DNA of 64,000 nucleotides from contig NZ_JAZHRT010000001.1 of the NCBI RefSeq assembly GCF_036924535.1, forward strand, positions 496,001 to 560,000, read 5' to 3'. The notes under the pieces are model-generated. The model was given only the letters and a program-made list of their open reading frames with translations, was not told where the DNA came from and ran no database searches. This DNA comes from Bradyrhizobium sp. AZCC 2262. Lineage in GTDB: Bacteria; Pseudomonadota; Alphaproteobacteria; Rhizobiales; Xanthobacteraceae. This document shows positions 33,041 through 42,335 of the stretch, piece by piece (the stretch's first letter is position 1; every line of letters begins with the position of its first letter). The position numbers and the translations under genes are program-made.

Positions 33041-33954
33041 GGCGGCTCGCGATCGCGTTGCGGCGGCGCAGGCGCGGCCTTGGACCGCGTGCGTGCCGAG
33101 ATCGCGACCGTCACCACGACGGCGGCGGCGAACAGCAGGATCTGCAGCGTGATGGTCTCGTCGTTGAAGAACGCCGCCAGCGCGAAGGTGACGAAAGGCT
33201 GCAGCAATTGTATCTGCGATACCCGCGCGATGCCGCCCATTGCGAGGCCGGCGTTCCACGCGAAGAAGCCGATCCATTGCGAAAACAGCGCGACATAGAG
33301 CAGCCCGAGCCACGGCTTCAGCGCGATGTGGGCGATATCCGCAGGCATGGTCAGCGCGGCCGCGGGGATCGATAGCGGCAGTGCGATCACCAGCACCCAG
33401 CTTATCACCTCCCAGCCCGGCATCTGCGAGGTCAGCCGGCCGGAGAATGCGTAGCCGATCGCGGAGACGGCTACCGCTGCGAACAACAGCAAATCCCCGG
33501 TCGAGAACGCGCCGCCGCCTTGCCGCAACGAAAACGCGATCACCAGCGCGGCGCCGGCGACGGAAGCGATCCAGAACAGCGGCCTCGGCCGCTCATGGGT
33601 GATGGCGACCGCGACGAGCGCGGTGGCGATCGGCAGCACGCCCAGCACCACGCCGCCATGCGAGGCGTCGACCCGCTGCATCCCGAGCGACATCAACAGC
33701 GGAAACAGGACGGCGACGCAGAGCATGGCGATCACGAGTTGCGGCCACAGCGCACGGGGCGGCAGCGGGCGGCGCAACATAAGGAGGAGCACCAGAGAAC
33801 AGAGCCCGGCGATCGCAGTGCGCAGCGAGGTCAGTGCAATCGGATCAATTTCCGCAACCGCGATCCGCGTCGCCGGCAGCGTGCCGCCGAAGATCACCAT
33901 GCCGACAAAACCCGGCAGCAGACCGAGACGTTCGCGCGACGAAGGAGAGGACAT
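33022..33954 (-). CDS. EamA-family DMT transporter
   Basis: The 310-residue protein has ten predicted membrane helices arranged as two EamA repeats. Examples are LLPGFVGMVIFGGTLPATRI in helix 1, GVVLGVLPIATALVAVAI in the middle and LLYVALFSQWIGFFAWNAGL in the second repeat. Family members export amino acids or other metabolites. No neighbour gives a substrate. The 3' end overlaps the convergent gene by 19 bp. Confidence 0.88.
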   Translation of the reverse strand: MSSPSSRERLGLLPGFVGMVIFGGTLPATRIAVAEIDPIALTSLRTAIAGLCSLVLLLMLRRPLPPRALWPQLVIAMLCVAVLFPLLMSLGMQRVDASHGGVVLGVLPIATALVAVAITHERPRPLFWIASVAGAALVIAFSLRQGGGAFSTGDLLLFAAVAVSAIGYAFSGRLTSQMPGWEVISWVLVIALPLSIPAAALTMPADIAHIALKPWLGLLYVALFSQWIGFFAWNAGLAMGGIARVSQIQLLQPFVTFALAAFFNDETITLQILLFAAAVVVTVAISARTRSKAAPAPPQRDREPPQLAAS

Positions 33955-34026
33955 GACGCGATTGGGTAGCTGCTTTGCAGGTCAGCGTACAGCAATCTAC
34001 TCGGTGCACATGGCGGCTATGCGCCG

Positions 34027-34770
34027 CTATCTCGGAGCAATGCTGCTCCACACCAATCCGGCGCCTGACAGAAACAACAGCGCCAGCACGACGTCGTAGA
34101 AATTCCGGTCGTTCAGGGCGTGGTAGGTGCGCATGCCGAGGCGGGCGCCGATCAGCGTGCCGGGCATCGCCAAGAGCGCGAGCAGGAAGACGTTCAGCTT
34201 CACGAAACCGGTGGCGGCCTGCAGGATGAGCGCGGCGCCGAGCACGGTGCCGTTGAAGATCTGGAAAACGCCGCGGCGCTGATCCTTGGTCCAGCCGCGG
34301 ATGCTGGCCCACAGGGTCGGAAGCGGGCCCGACAGTCCGGCGAGGCCGCCGAGGATGCCGCCGGCAAATCCGACGCAGGCGTCGGCGATGCGGCCGCCGA
34401 ACCGAAAGGCCATCGGCCTGCGGATGAAATAGAGCGCGGTCGGAAACACCAGCAGCATCACGCCGACGCTGAGCTTGAAGGTCTGCGGGTCGGCGCGCGC
34501 GACCAGCAGCGCCCCGATCGGCATGCCGAGGATTCCGCCGGCCACGAACGGCAAGGCCAGCTTGAAATCGAGCAGCTTCCACATCGACGGCAATGTCGAG
34601 ATCTGCGAGCTGACCGAGCAGATCAGCACCAGCGGCACGGCAATTGCGGGCGGCAGGATATAAAGCCAGATCCCGAGCGCCATCAGCGCCGTGCCGAAAC
34701 CAGCGAGGCCGGACACGAAACCGCCGGCAAGCGCGCCGGCAAGCAAAATCGCGTAGGTAGCGACGTCCAC
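34027..34770 (-). CDS. TauE/SafE-family sulfite or anion exporter
   Basis: I take a GTG start at 34770 (VDVATYAILLAGALAGGFVS), preceded by GGGGGAAAAAGA, giving 247 residues. The upstream frame to 34848 lies in a repeat. The protein has about eight membrane helices, with the family's SGLAGFGTALMALGIWL in helix 1-2 and the second-repeat AGGILGGLAGLSGPLPTLWA. Members move sulfite, sulfonates or related anions. The substrate here is not shown. Confidence 0.85.
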   Translation of the reverse strand: MDVATYAILLAGALAGGFVSGLAGFGTALMALGIWLYILPPAIAVPLVLICSVSSQISTLPSMWKLLDFKLALPFVAGGILGMPIGALLVARADPQTFKLSVGVMLLVFPTALYFIRRPMAFRFGGRIADACVGFAGGILGGLAGLSGPLPTLWASIRGWTKDQRRGVFQIFNGTVLGAALILQAATGFVKLNVFLLALLAMPGTLIGARLGMRTYHALNDRNFYDVVLALLFLSGAGLVWSSIAPR

Positions 34771-34782
34771 TCTTTTTCCCCC

Positions 34783-34878
34783 GTCATTCTCCGATGCGCA
34801 ATTGCGCATCGTAGATGGTCCGAAGGACCAGACCCGGAATCTCGTCATTCCGGGTTCGCTTCGCGCCCCGGAATGACG
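34783..34878. repeat. Dispersed repeat family C, copy 1
   Basis: It starts GTCATTCTCCGATGCGCAAT, contains GCGCAATTGCGC, and ends TCGCGCCCCGGAATGAC. The ends are inverted (GTCATT / AATGAC). Related copies are at 49952, 56447 and 58987, all in gaps of the dcw cluster. Confidence 0.8.
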
Positions 34879-34969
34879 ATGCTGAAATTTGCGGCGACGT
34901 TTACACGACGCGGCGGACGGGTACTATCGCAATCGACGCCTTCAACAATAACCTGATGGAAACGGCCCG

Positions 34970-35683
34970 ATGACCGCAACCTCTCCAAAAACCTTCCTCG
35001 TCTGTCACGGAGCGTGGTCCGCGGGCTGGGCCTGGAAGAAGATGCATCCGCTGATGCAGGCGGCCGGGCACCGTCTGGTGACGCCGACCTATACGGGCCT
35101 CGGCGAGCGCGCGCATCTGGCCCACCCGGCAATCGATCTCGACGCGCATATCGAGGATGTGCTCAACGTCATCAAGTATGAAGACCTGCGCGACATCGTG
35201 CTGATCGGCCACAGCTATGGCGGCATGGTTGCCACCGGTGTGGCCGACCGAGCGCGCGACAAGGTCAGGCAGTTGATTTATATCGACGCCTTCGTGCCTA
35301 GCGACGGGCAGTCGTTGCTGGATCTGAACCAGGCGGCTGTGCTGCGGATGCAGGAACTGGCAAAGGCTGGCGGCTGGCGGGTGCCGCCGAATCCGACGCC
35401 ATCAGATACCTCGCCGACAGACGTCGAATGGCTCAGCACGCGCCGCGTGGACATGCCGATCAAATGTTTCGAGGCGAAGTTCAAGCTGCAGGGTGGCGCG
35501 CTGACGCTGCCGCGCAGCTATATCTACGCTACGCGCATCACGCCGGCTGACACGTTTGGGCCGTTCGCCAAAATGACGAAGAGCGATTCCGCCTGGCGCT
35601 ACTACGAGATCGACGCCAGCCATTCGCCGAATGTCACCGCGCCGGAAGCGCTGATGGCGCTGTTGCAAGAGATCGCTGCCTGA
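34970..35683 (+). CDS. Alpha/beta hydrolase (esterase-like)
   Basis: The 237-residue enzyme shows the oxyanion segment CHGAWSAGWAW, the nucleophile elbow GHSYGG (Ser near residue 84) and a C-terminal histidine in DASHSPNVTAPEAL. The acidic residue lies between. The layout matches the salicylate-esterase/hydroxynitrile-lyase-like group. It is a homologue of the hydrolase at 36876, and an AraC regulator sits between them. The substrate is unknown. Confidence 0.87.
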   Translation: MTATSPKTFLVCHGAWSAGWAWKKMHPLMQAAGHRLVTPTYTGLGERAHLAHPAIDLDAHIEDVLNVIKYEDLRDIVLIGHSYGGMVATGVADRARDKVRQLIYIDAFVPSDGQSLLDLNQAAVLRMQELAKAGGWRVPPNPTPSDTSPTDVEWLSTRRVDMPIKCFEAKFKLQGGALTLPRSYIYATRITPADTFGPFAKMTKSDSAWRYYEIDASHSPNVTAPEALMALLQEIAA

Positions 35684-35791
35684 GGTTGCTACCACCCGGC
35701 AGCACCCAACCCCGCATACGGATTGACTCTCCGCCGTCAGCCCAACAAGCTGGCGAACCGGTGATCGAGGTCGATCGCGGAGGGCAGGGCC

Positions 35792-36757
35792 ATGGCGGCC
35801 AGAACGACGACAGGCATCGAGACGTGGTCGACTGGCTCGGTCGAGCCGGAACGGCGGCTGGATTATTGGATCGGCGCCGTCTGCGAATGCTTTCTCGAAA
35901 TGGACATCACGACACCGGTTCGATCGGGTTTCGACTGCTCGGTTCAGCGCGGGCAACTCGACACGATCGGAATCAACCGCGTGCAGGGATCGGCGCAGCA
36001 TGTCTACCGCCGCAAAGCCAGCGTCGCGCGCAGCGCGGCCAACTATTATTACCTGCTGTGCAAGACCGACAACGACTGGACGGTGATGCAGAACGGTCAC
36101 GCGTCGCGGATGCGGCCGATGGATCTCGTGCTGCTGGATTCCCGGCGCTGCTATGAATTCAACTTTCCGGTGAACGCGGACACGCTGTCGCTGGAGCTGC
36201 CGATCCACTGGGTCGAATCGTGGATATCAGATCCCGAGCGGCGCATCGGACAGCGCGTCGACGGGCGCGCTGGCTGGGGCGCGGCGCTCAGCGCATTTGC
36301 CTGCCAATTGACTCCCCAGCTCGCCACCGACCGGCCGCTGCCGGCGCGGGTGCTGACCGACCAGCTCGGCGCGCTGCTGGCGCTTGGCTTCGACAGCGAG
36401 ATTCCGGCGACGCCCGCCGAGCAGCGCGATGCCGCAGGACTTCTGGACCAGATCGGTCGTGCGATCCGGCTGCGCTACGCCGAGCCGGGGCTGACAGCTG
36501 TGGCGGTCGCGGAGGATTTGCGCGTCTCGGAGCGGACCTTGCACCGCTGCCTCAACAAAGCGGGCGTGACGTTCAGCGGGCTGCTCAACGATTGCCGGAT
36601 GGCGGCGGCGCAGCGGATGCTGCGCGAGCCGCGGTTCGATCGCATCAGCGTCGGCGGCATCGGACTGCGGGTCGGCCTGTCCGATCCCTCCCACTTCATC
36701 CGTCAATGCCGCAAGTTTCTCGGCATGACGCCGGGCGCGTTCCGGCGGCAGCGCTAA
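35792..36757 (+). CDS. AraC-family transcriptional regulator
   Basis: The 321-residue regulator has an N-terminal AraC-binding-like domain (about 20-200) and a C-terminal double helix-turn-helix. Its features are VAVAEDLRVSERTLHRCLNK, then GGIGLRVGLSDPSHFIRQCR and FLGMTPGAFRRQR. It lies between two related hydrolase genes on the same strand and probably controls one or both in response to an aromatic or ester compound. This is inferred from position. Confidence 0.88.
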   Translation: MAARTTTGIETWSTGSVEPERRLDYWIGAVCECFLEMDITTPVRSGFDCSVQRGQLDTIGINRVQGSAQHVYRRKASVARSAANYYYLLCKTDNDWTVMQNGHASRMRPMDLVLLDSRRCYEFNFPVNADTLSLELPIHWVESWISDPERRIGQRVDGRAGWGAALSAFACQLTPQLATDRPLPARVLTDQLGALLALGFDSEIPATPAEQRDAAGLLDQIGRAIRLRYAEPGLTAVAVAEDLRVSERTLHRCLNKAGVTFSGLLNDCRMAAAQRMLREPRFDRISVGGIGLRVGLSDPSHFIRQCRKFLGMTPGAFRRQR

Positions 36758-36875
36758 AGGCGTTATTGTAGCGTCCCTTGGCGCAATCAGGCGACGACGG
36801 TGACCGAATCCGGCCATCGGAAGCGAAACGCCGTCCCTATCAAGGCTCGATTTCCAAAATCGAGGGGAGACGGGA

Positions 36876-37604
36876 ATGGCGGACACTTACGTACTGGTTC
36901 ACGGCGCGTGGCACACCGGCGCCGAAATGGAAGCGGTGGCCGGACATCTGCGAAAGAGCGGCCATGTCGTGCATTGCCCGACGGTGGCCGGCAACAACAG
37001 GGATGACGATCGCGAGACGTTCGGACTCGAGCAGGCGATTTCGTCTGTCGTCAGTTACATTGAAGCGAACAATCTGCGCGACATTAGGCTGGTCGGCCAC
37101 TCCTATGGCGGCATGGTGATTTCCGGCGTCGCCGACCGCCTGACCGACCGGATCAAGCGGCTCGTCTATGTCAATGCCTTCGTTCCGCTGGACGGGCAGT
37201 GCCTCAACGACATGGTGCCGCCGCACTATGTCGGCCTGTTCGACGCGGTGGCCGCCGCCAACAAGGGCGCCGTGATGCTGCCGTTCGAAATCTGGCGCGA
37301 TGCCTTCATCAACGACGCCGACCTCGAACTGGCGAAGTCCGCTTACGCCAAACTCAACCTGCATCCGTACAAGACATTCACCGACAGGATCACGCTGAAG
37401 CATGCGTTGGCGGAACTGCCGGTCGGCAAATCCTACGTCAATTGCCGGCAGGACATCGCCCTGCCGCACAGCATGCCATGGCATCCGCGGTTGTCGGAAC
37501 GGCTGGGGCTTTTCCGGCTGGTCGAATGCGACGGCAGCCACGAGATGTTCTTCAGCAATCCGGCACGGCTGGCGCAGGCGATCGGAGAGGCGGCGCGCGA
37601 CTGA
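36876..37604 (+). CDS. Alpha/beta hydrolase, second copy
   Basis: The 242-residue enzyme shares the architecture of the product at 34970: YVLVHGAWHTGAEM near the N-terminus, the elbow VGHSYGGMVISGVADR, NAFVPLDGQ after it, and a C-terminal histidine in VECDGSHEMFFSNPARL. The motifs place it with plant-like methyl-esterases and hydroxynitrile lyases. The ATG follows GAGGGGAGACGGGA. A strong terminator begins 36 bases after the stop, so the unit ends here. Confidence 0.87.
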   Translation: MADTYVLVHGAWHTGAEMEAVAGHLRKSGHVVHCPTVAGNNRDDDRETFGLEQAISSVVSYIEANNLRDIRLVGHSYGGMVISGVADRLTDRIKRLVYVNAFVPLDGQCLNDMVPPHYVGLFDAVAAANKGAVMLPFEIWRDAFINDADLELAKSAYAKLNLHPYKTFTDRITLKHALAELPVGKSYVNCRQDIALPHSMPWHPRLSERLGLFRLVECDGSHEMFFSNPARLAQAIGEAARD

Positions 37605-37639
37605 GGTCGATGCGCGCACCAGCGCTGTCCACAAATGGC

Positions 37640-37676
37640 GAGGGGTCCGGCGCGTTACGCCGAACCCCTCATTTTT
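37640..37676 (+). terminator. Rho-independent terminator after the hydrolase
   Basis: The stem GAGGGGTCCGGCG / CGCCGAACCCCTC (13 bp with one wobble pair, 5-nt loop) is followed by ATTTTTAG on the plus strand. It also lies just past the 3' end of the convergent RNase P RNA and may stop both transcripts. Confidence 0.8.
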
Positions 37677-37682
37677 AGAACA

Positions 37683-38095
37683 TCAGCCAGCCTGTAAGCC
37701 GGGTTCTGTAGGGCACCATTCTTTCGAATGGTACGTGACGGCCATTCCTCTGGGACCATGTTTGCACATGGCCTCGAGCAACCTACCCGGACAGCGAGCC
37801 TGACATCGCCCTGCGGTGTTATCGCTTTCGCGAACGTACCGCGTCGCCGTCCCTATTCGGTTTTGCTCCCGGTGTGGTTTGCCATGCCGTTTCCGTTGCC
37901 GGATACGCGGTGCGCTCTTACCGCACCTTTTCACCCTTACTCCGTCCGCAGACGGAGCGGTTCGTTCTCTGTGGCACTTTCCCTGGGGTTGCCCCCGCCG
38001 GACGTTATCCGGCACCGTATGTCGATGGAGCCCGGACTTTCCTCCCCCGCAGCCTTTCGACCATAGCGGGAGCGGCCGTCCGGCCGACTGACGCC
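37683..38095 (-). ncRNA. rnpB: RNase P RNA, bacterial class A
   Basis: Read on the minus strand, the RNA holds the universal 5' block GAGGAAAGTCCGGGCTCC, then CAGGGAAAGTGCCACAGA, GGTGAAAAGGTGCGGTAAG and the 3' block ACAGAACCCGGCTTACAGG. These form the conserved P4 core and the CR-IV/CR-V regions. The 5' end is near 38095 and the mature 3' end near 37683; both are estimates. The RNA is the catalytic part of RNase P, which trims 5' leaders of tRNA precursors. Length (about 413 nt) fits alphaproteobacteria. Confidence 0.95.
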
Positions 38096-38192
38096 ATACG
38101 CATGAGGGCTCACGCGCGCCGCGTCAAGGGATCGCGATGGTTAATCGGGTTCCGTCCGACTTATTTTGACATCTGCGGAACACGGGCATTTG

Positions 38193-38660
38193 ATGCCGAT
38201 GACTGAGGACAACGAGCAGATGCGCACGATGAACATTCCCGCCGGTCTTGCTGAAGCCCTGCTGCACAGCGCCTCCGACGCGATCATCGCGACTGATCGC
38301 GACGGACGCATCACATTCTGGAATCCCGGCGCGGAGCGGATATTCGGCTTCACGGCCGGGCAGGTTGTCGGCCAGTCGCTCGACCTGATCATTCCCGAAA
38401 ACCTGCGCGCCCGGCACTGGGAAGGATTTCGCCATACCATGGCGACGGGAACGAGCCGCTACGGCCACGGCGACCTGCTGTCGGTACCCGGCCTGACCAA
38501 GGAGGGCGCGCGGATATCGGTTGAGTTCACCATCGTGCTGCTGCGAAATGGAGCGCAGGAGACCACGGGCACCGTGGCCGTCATGCGCGACGTGACCAAG
38601 CGCTTCGAAGAGGTGAGGGAATTGAAGCGGCGGCTGGCCGGTGCCGGCCGGCAGTCCTGA
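38193..38660 (+). CDS. PAS-domain protein
   Basis: The 155-residue protein consists of one PAS domain (about 20-135): LHSASDAIIATDRDGRITFW, then NPGAERIFGFTAGQVVGQSL and TGTVAVMRDVTKRFEEVREL. There is no kinase, GGDEF or HTH output domain, so it may act with another protein. The start is unclear: ATG at 38193, 38199 and 38220 all occur, and none has a strong ribosome binding site. It ends with a short basic tail. Signal and partner are unknown. Confidence 0.8.
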   Translation: MPMTEDNEQMRTMNIPAGLAEALLHSASDAIIATDRDGRITFWNPGAERIFGFTAGQVVGQSLDLIIPENLRARHWEGFRHTMATGTSRYGHGDLLSVPGLTKEGARISVEFTIVLLRNGAQETTGTVAVMRDVTKRFEEVRELKRRLAGAGRQS

Positions 38661-38776
38661 TAGCTGGCTTCATGATTGCCGCTCCGTCGGAAAATAATTT
38701 CTCCGACGATGTCGTCTCGCGGGGTTCCCGTTCGACTGGGTGTCGGCGATCCAGCCGATCAGAAGGAGTTTTCGAA

Positions 38777-39127
38777 ATGCAGTATCTTTTGATGATCTAT
38801 CGGAGCGAGGCCGAGCTTGGCAAAATGGACGCGGCGGCGCGCAAGGAAATGTCGGCGGAATACGGCGTGTTCACCCAGTCCATCATCCAGAGCGGCCATT
38901 TCAAAGCCGGCGACGGCTTGCAGCCGACGACGACGGCGACCACCGTGCGCGTCCGCGACGGCAAGATCCTGACGACCGACGGTCCGTTCGCGGAGACGCG
39001 AGAGCAGCTCGGCGGCTATTATCTGGTCGAGGCCAAGGATCTCGACACCGCCCTCGGCATCGCCGCGCGCATTCCCGGCGCCAGGACCGGTTCGATCGAG
39101 GTGCGGCCGGTCATGATTTATGATTGA
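38777..39127 (+). CDS. YCII/DGPF-domain protein, partner of ECF42 sigma
   Basis: The start at 38777 is supported by AGAAGGAG, giving 116 residues. The YCII-like alpha-beta barrel carries the diagnostic DGPFAETREQLGGYYLVEAK motif and LLMIYRSEAELGKM at the N-terminus. DGPF proteins are the conserved genomic neighbours of ECF42 sigma factors, and one such sigma starts 15 bp downstream, so the pair matches the known arrangement. The biochemical role of the family is unclear. Confidence 0.88.
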   Translation: MQYLLMIYRSEAELGKMDAAARKEMSAEYGVFTQSIIQSGHFKAGDGLQPTTTATTVRVRDGKILTTDGPFAETREQLGGYYLVEAKDLDTALGIAARIPGARTGSIEVRPVMIYD

Positions 39128-39142
39128 CGGCAACGTGCCCGC

Positions 39143-40375
39143 ATGACCCCGGTTGAGGTCGAAAAAATATTTCGCGACGAGGCGGGCAGGGCGTTGGCCA
39201 CGCTGATCCGCCTCGTCGGCGATTTTGATCTCGCCGAGGATGCACTGCAGGACGCATTCGCGGTGGCGCTGGAGCGCTGGTCCAATGCTGGCCTGCCGTC
39301 CAATCCGCGGGCATGGCTGGTCAATGTCGGGCGCAACAAGGCGATCGATCGCGTCAGACGCAACGTCACGTTTCGCGGCAAGCAGCAGGAATTGACGCGC
39401 GAGATCCTGCTCAACGCGTCCGCGCCAGGCGAGGACGCTGACAACGCGCTCGACGACGACATGCTGCGGCTGATCTTCACCTGCTGCCATCCGTCCTTTG
39501 CCGCCGAGGTGCAGGTCGCGCTCACGCTGCGCACGGTATGCGGGCTGACGACGGCGCAGGTCGCGCGCGCGTTCCTCGCAAGCGAGGACGCGATGGCGCA
39601 ACGCCTGTTGCGCGCCAAGCAGAAAATCCGTCTCGCCGGCATTCCCTATGAGGTGCCGGAGCGCGACGCGCTGGAGCCGCGGCTGCGCGGCGTGCTCGCG
39701 GTGATCTATCTCGTGTTCACCGAAGGCTATGCGGCGACATCAGGCGAAGATCTGATGCGGCCTGATCTGGCGCGGGAAGCCATCCGGCTGGGGCGGCTGC
39801 TCGATGCGCTGATGCCGGGACGCGGCGAGATCAAGGGGTTGCTGGCCCTGATGCTGCTGCACGATTCACGCCGCGCCGGCCGCGAGACCGCGGGCGGCGA
39901 TATCGTGCTCCTGGAAGAGCAGGACCGGACGCTGTGGGATCGCGGGCAGATATCGGAGGGCCTGCTTCTCGTGGAAGAGGCGCTGCGGATGCCGGGCCGG
40001 CCGCAATCCTATGCGGTGCAGGCGGCCATCGCCGCGCTGCATGCGCGGGCGTCCAGCTACAAGGATACCGATTGGCGGCAGATCGCCGGCCTCTATGAAG
40101 TGCTGCTGCGGATCAGCCCGTCGCCGGTGATCGAACTCAACCACGCCGCTGCGGTGTCGATGGTCGATGGGCCGGCGCGGGCGCTCGACCTGATCGATGC
40201 GCTGGAGGCCCGGCTGAAGGGTTATGAGCTGCTGCCGGCGGTGCGCGCGGACCTGTTGCGGCGTCTCGGCCGGCGCGATGCGGCGCGTGAGGCCTATCAG
40301 GCCGCGACGGCGGCGACGCAACTGGAGCCGTTGCGGCGGCTCTATGCGCGAAGGATCGCGGAGTTGGATTTCTAG
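39143..40375 (+). CDS. ECF42-type RNA polymerase sigma factor
   Basis: The 410-residue protein has sigma region 2 at about 8-75 ([40 protein letters not shown]) and region 4 at about 108-165 ([20 protein letters not shown]). A large C-terminal part (about 180-410) is of the DUF6596/TPR type: [20 protein letters not shown], then [20 protein letters not shown]. That extension is the mark of group ECF42, in which no anti-sigma factor is known and the extension is needed for activity. The DGPF gene upstream is the expected target and partner. There is no adjacent anti-sigma gene here. Confidence 0.9.
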   Translation: MTPVEVEKIFRDEAGRALATLIRLVGDFDLAEDALQDAFAVALERWSNAGLPSNPRAWLVNVGRNKAIDRVRRNVTFRGKQQELTREILLNASAPGEDADNALDDDMLRLIFTCCHPSFAAEVQVALTLRTVCGLTTAQVARAFLASEDAMAQRLLRAKQKIRLAGIPYEVPERDALEPRLRGVLAVIYLVFTEGYAATSGEDLMRPDLAREAIRLGRLLDALMPGRGEIKGLLALMLLHDSRRAGRETAGGDIVLLEEQDRTLWDRGQISEGLLLVEEALRMPGRPQSYAVQAAIAALHARASSYKDTDWRQIAGLYEVLLRISPSPVIELNHAAAVSMVDGPARALDLIDALEARLKGYELLPAVRADLLRRLGRRDAAREAYQAATAATQLEPLRRLYARRIAELDF

Positions 40376-40380
40376 GCGTC

Positions 40381-40403
40381 ATCGCCGGGCTTGTCCCGGC
40401 CAT
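40381..40403. repeat. Hairpin repeat, second copy of the 4813 element
   Basis: ATCGCCGGG / CCCGGCCAT with loop CTTGT is the same element as 4813-4835 with one arm mismatch. It lies between the convergent sigma-factor gene and the gene ending at 40412. Confidence 0.7.
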
Positions 40404-40411
40404 CTGGACAA

Positions 40412-41062
40412 TCAGCGCGAGAGCGGGACTGGTCCAATAGCAGGCGACGGACGAGGCGCCGACGATGACTGCACAGCCGGTGACTGTGCCCTTGCTTGCG
40501 GGGGTTTATGCTGCGCGACGGCAGCCGCAGGCTCGGCCGCGGCGGGGGACGGAGACGTGAACGACATCTTCTGTCTGATGTCCTCCTGACCAGCCTGCAG
40601 TGTCGCAATATTCTGGGCCATCTGTTCTTGCTTGGCGGTGAGTTGTTCGACGCTGCGCCGCACGGCATCGAGATTGGACGCCAAGGGCTCAAGCAGTGGC
40701 GCCAGGTTAGGGGAAGCTGCGGCGACCGGCGGCTTCGTCGTGGAAACGGATAACAGCCAGGCCAGCGTTGGCGCCCGCGCCACGAGCACCTCCCTTGCCG
40801 CATCACCATAGAACTGCCAGCCAAGCGTGGCGCCGACACCGATGAGAACCGCAATTGAGAACCGGGTCAGGGTGCGGAATATTCGCCCGCCAATCGTCGG
40901 CCGGCCGCTCGCTGGACGAGACTGAATCGACGCGTTTACGGGCCGCCTGCCAAAGCGCGGTTCGGAACGGGCGTCCCGATCGCGCAAAGGCCTGCCCGAC
41001 GAAGTTTCGTCAGCTGTCCGCCACTCCTGCTCTGCGAGCGGTGGGCTTTGTGAGTAAAGCAT
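40412..41062 (-). CDS. Single-pass membrane protein with coiled coil, uncharacterised
   Basis: The start at 41062 is chosen because AGAGG lies six bases upstream; starts at 41110 and 41182 are longer but unsupported. The 216-residue product has an Arg/Pro-rich N-terminal region, a membrane segment (FSIAVLIGVGATLGWQFYG, about 68-86), then a coiled coil at about 120-165 (LEPLASNLDAVRRSVEQLTA, KQEQMAQNIATLQAGQEDIR) and a Pro/Ala-rich tail. Similar proteins are common in Bradyrhizobium, and I know no function for them. The topology would put the coiled coil in the periplasm. Confidence 0.7.
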   Translation of the reverse strand: MLYSQSPPLAEQEWRTADETSSGRPLRDRDARSEPRFGRRPVNASIQSRPASGRPTIGGRIFRTLTRFSIAVLIGVGATLGWQFYGDAAREVLVARAPTLAWLLSVSTTKPPVAAASPNLAPLLEPLASNLDAVRRSVEQLTAKQEQMAQNIATLQAGQEDIRQKMSFTSPSPAAAEPAAAVAQHKPPQARAQSPAVQSSSAPRPSPAIGPVPLSR

Positions 41063-41216
41063 TCGTACCTCTACCGTCGATTCTTCGTAGTCATTGACGG
41101 ATGAGTCCATCCGGGATTGACCGAAGGGAGGCAGCAGCGCAGCAGCCTTGGGGCGATTGTGAGGTCGTCGCACTGGTGACAATGCTTGATTGAGGCGCTG
41201 TCACACCGCGACAGGG

Positions 41217-42005
41217 CTACTTCGCCGCAACCACCGTCGTCATCGCTTCCGGCGGCAGGCTCGCCAGCAGCGCGTGCAGCGTGCTCAAGGTCGAGTGATC
41301 GGCGATGCCGTCGACGCGCGCGGGACGGAAGTGGCGCTGAAACGCGGTGACCACTTCCATGGTCGGGCCGTCGAATTTGCCGTGGGTCGGTACGTTGTAG
41401 CCGTATTTGGCAAGCGCCGCCTGTAGCCCGGCAACGGCGTCGCCGATGCTGCCGAGCTTGAGCGTTTCGCCGCGCACGATCGGCGCCGGCTGCACCCAAT
41501 GGCCGACGCCGGAATTGGCCAGCGAATGCCACGGAAACTTTTCGCCGGGATCCCTTTTGCGCGCCGGCGCGACGTCGGAATGCGCGAGCACCCGATGCGA
41601 AGGTATCTTGCGGCGGAGCATGATGCCGCGGCACAGCGCGATCACGGCGGCGATCTGACGCAGCGGGAAATCCGGATAGCCCCAGTCGTGACCGCGATTG
41701 ATGATCTCGATCCCGATCGAGCAGGAATTGATGTCTTCCTCGCCGGCCCAAAAGGATACCCCGGCGTGCCAGGCGCGCTTGGCTTCCGGCACGGATTGCA
41801 CGATGCGGCCGTCTTCCAGCACGATGTAATGCGCCGATACGTCGGTGCCGGGCGTGCAGAGCTGGGCGATCGCGCCCTCCACATCCGGCATGCCGGTGTA
41901 GTGCAGCACGATCATGTCGGCGAGGCGGCCGTTGTTGCGGTCGCCATGGTTCGGGGACGGAATGACGTCGGATGCGATCGAGGAATCTGGGGTAAAGGTC
42001 TTCAT
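41217..42005 (-). CDS. N-acetylmuramoyl-L-alanine amidase (AmpD-like) with peptidoglycan-binding domain
   Basis: I choose the ATG at 42005 (MKTFTPDSSIASDVIPSPNH), giving 262 residues; an ATG at 42086 gives 289. The Amidase_2 domain has zinc-ligand segments DMIVLHYTGM and HRVLAHSDVAPARKRDPGEK, with IGIEIINRGHD between. A C-terminal PG_binding_1 domain follows (LKLGSIGDAVAGLQAALAKY, FQRHFRPARVDGIAD). It cleaves the amide between MurNAc and L-alanine, in wall turnover or recycling. No signal peptide is visible, so a cytoplasmic recycling role is possible. It lies beside the dcw cluster but is on the opposite strand. Confidence 0.85.
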   Translation of the reverse strand: MKTFTPDSSIASDVIPSPNHGDRNNGRLADMIVLHYTGMPDVEGAIAQLCTPGTDVSAHYIVLEDGRIVQSVPEAKRAWHAGVSFWAGEEDINSCSIGIEIINRGHDWGYPDFPLRQIAAVIALCRGIMLRRKIPSHRVLAHSDVAPARKRDPGEKFPWHSLANSGVGHWVQPAPIVRGETLKLGSIGDAVAGLQAALAKYGYNVPTHGKFDGPTMEVVTAFQRHFRPARVDGIADHSTLSTLHALLASLPPEAMTTVVAAK

Positions 42006-42235
42006 GTCGGCGTTGGCCCTGGGCACGGGAAGGGCGCGTTGACGCTTCGAATCAATACCAGCAGATGCGAACGAACCAGAAGTCATTTTAGACCCAAAGC
42101 GGGCGAGAGAACGACAATATCGTGTTCAGGCGATAATACCGTTTACTACTCATTTACCCCGCGGCCGCGCAATGCGGCGGTCAGGTTCCAGCTTGCATTT
42201 CGACCTGAGTGTGTGCGGCGCGCATCACCATTTTC

Positions 42236-42307
42236 AGTGTCTGGATTTTTTGTTCTGACGCGTTTTCTTGACGCGAACCGGTCCTCGCCTCGCTGGAAAA
42301 CGCTCTG
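42236..42307. repeat. Dispersed repeat family A, copy 3 (partial)
   Basis: It retains TTGTTCTGACGCGTTTTCTT, GACGCGAACCGGTCC and the end GGAAAACGCTCT. The 5' hairpin part is missing. It lies in the 607-bp gap between the divergent amidase and rsmH genes. Apart from this element and the CtrA-like site at 42336 I see nothing else definite in the gap. Confidence 0.65.
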
Positions 42308-42335
42308 GAAAGCGCGCAAAACCCGTAATCGTTCA

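Noticed and set aside
37683..38095. Short open frames on both strands within rnpB
   Set aside because: The region is explained by RNase P RNA with its conserved blocks.
38166..38192. TTG start for the PAS protein
   Set aside because: It adds nine residues outside the domain with no ribosome binding site; an ATG follows.
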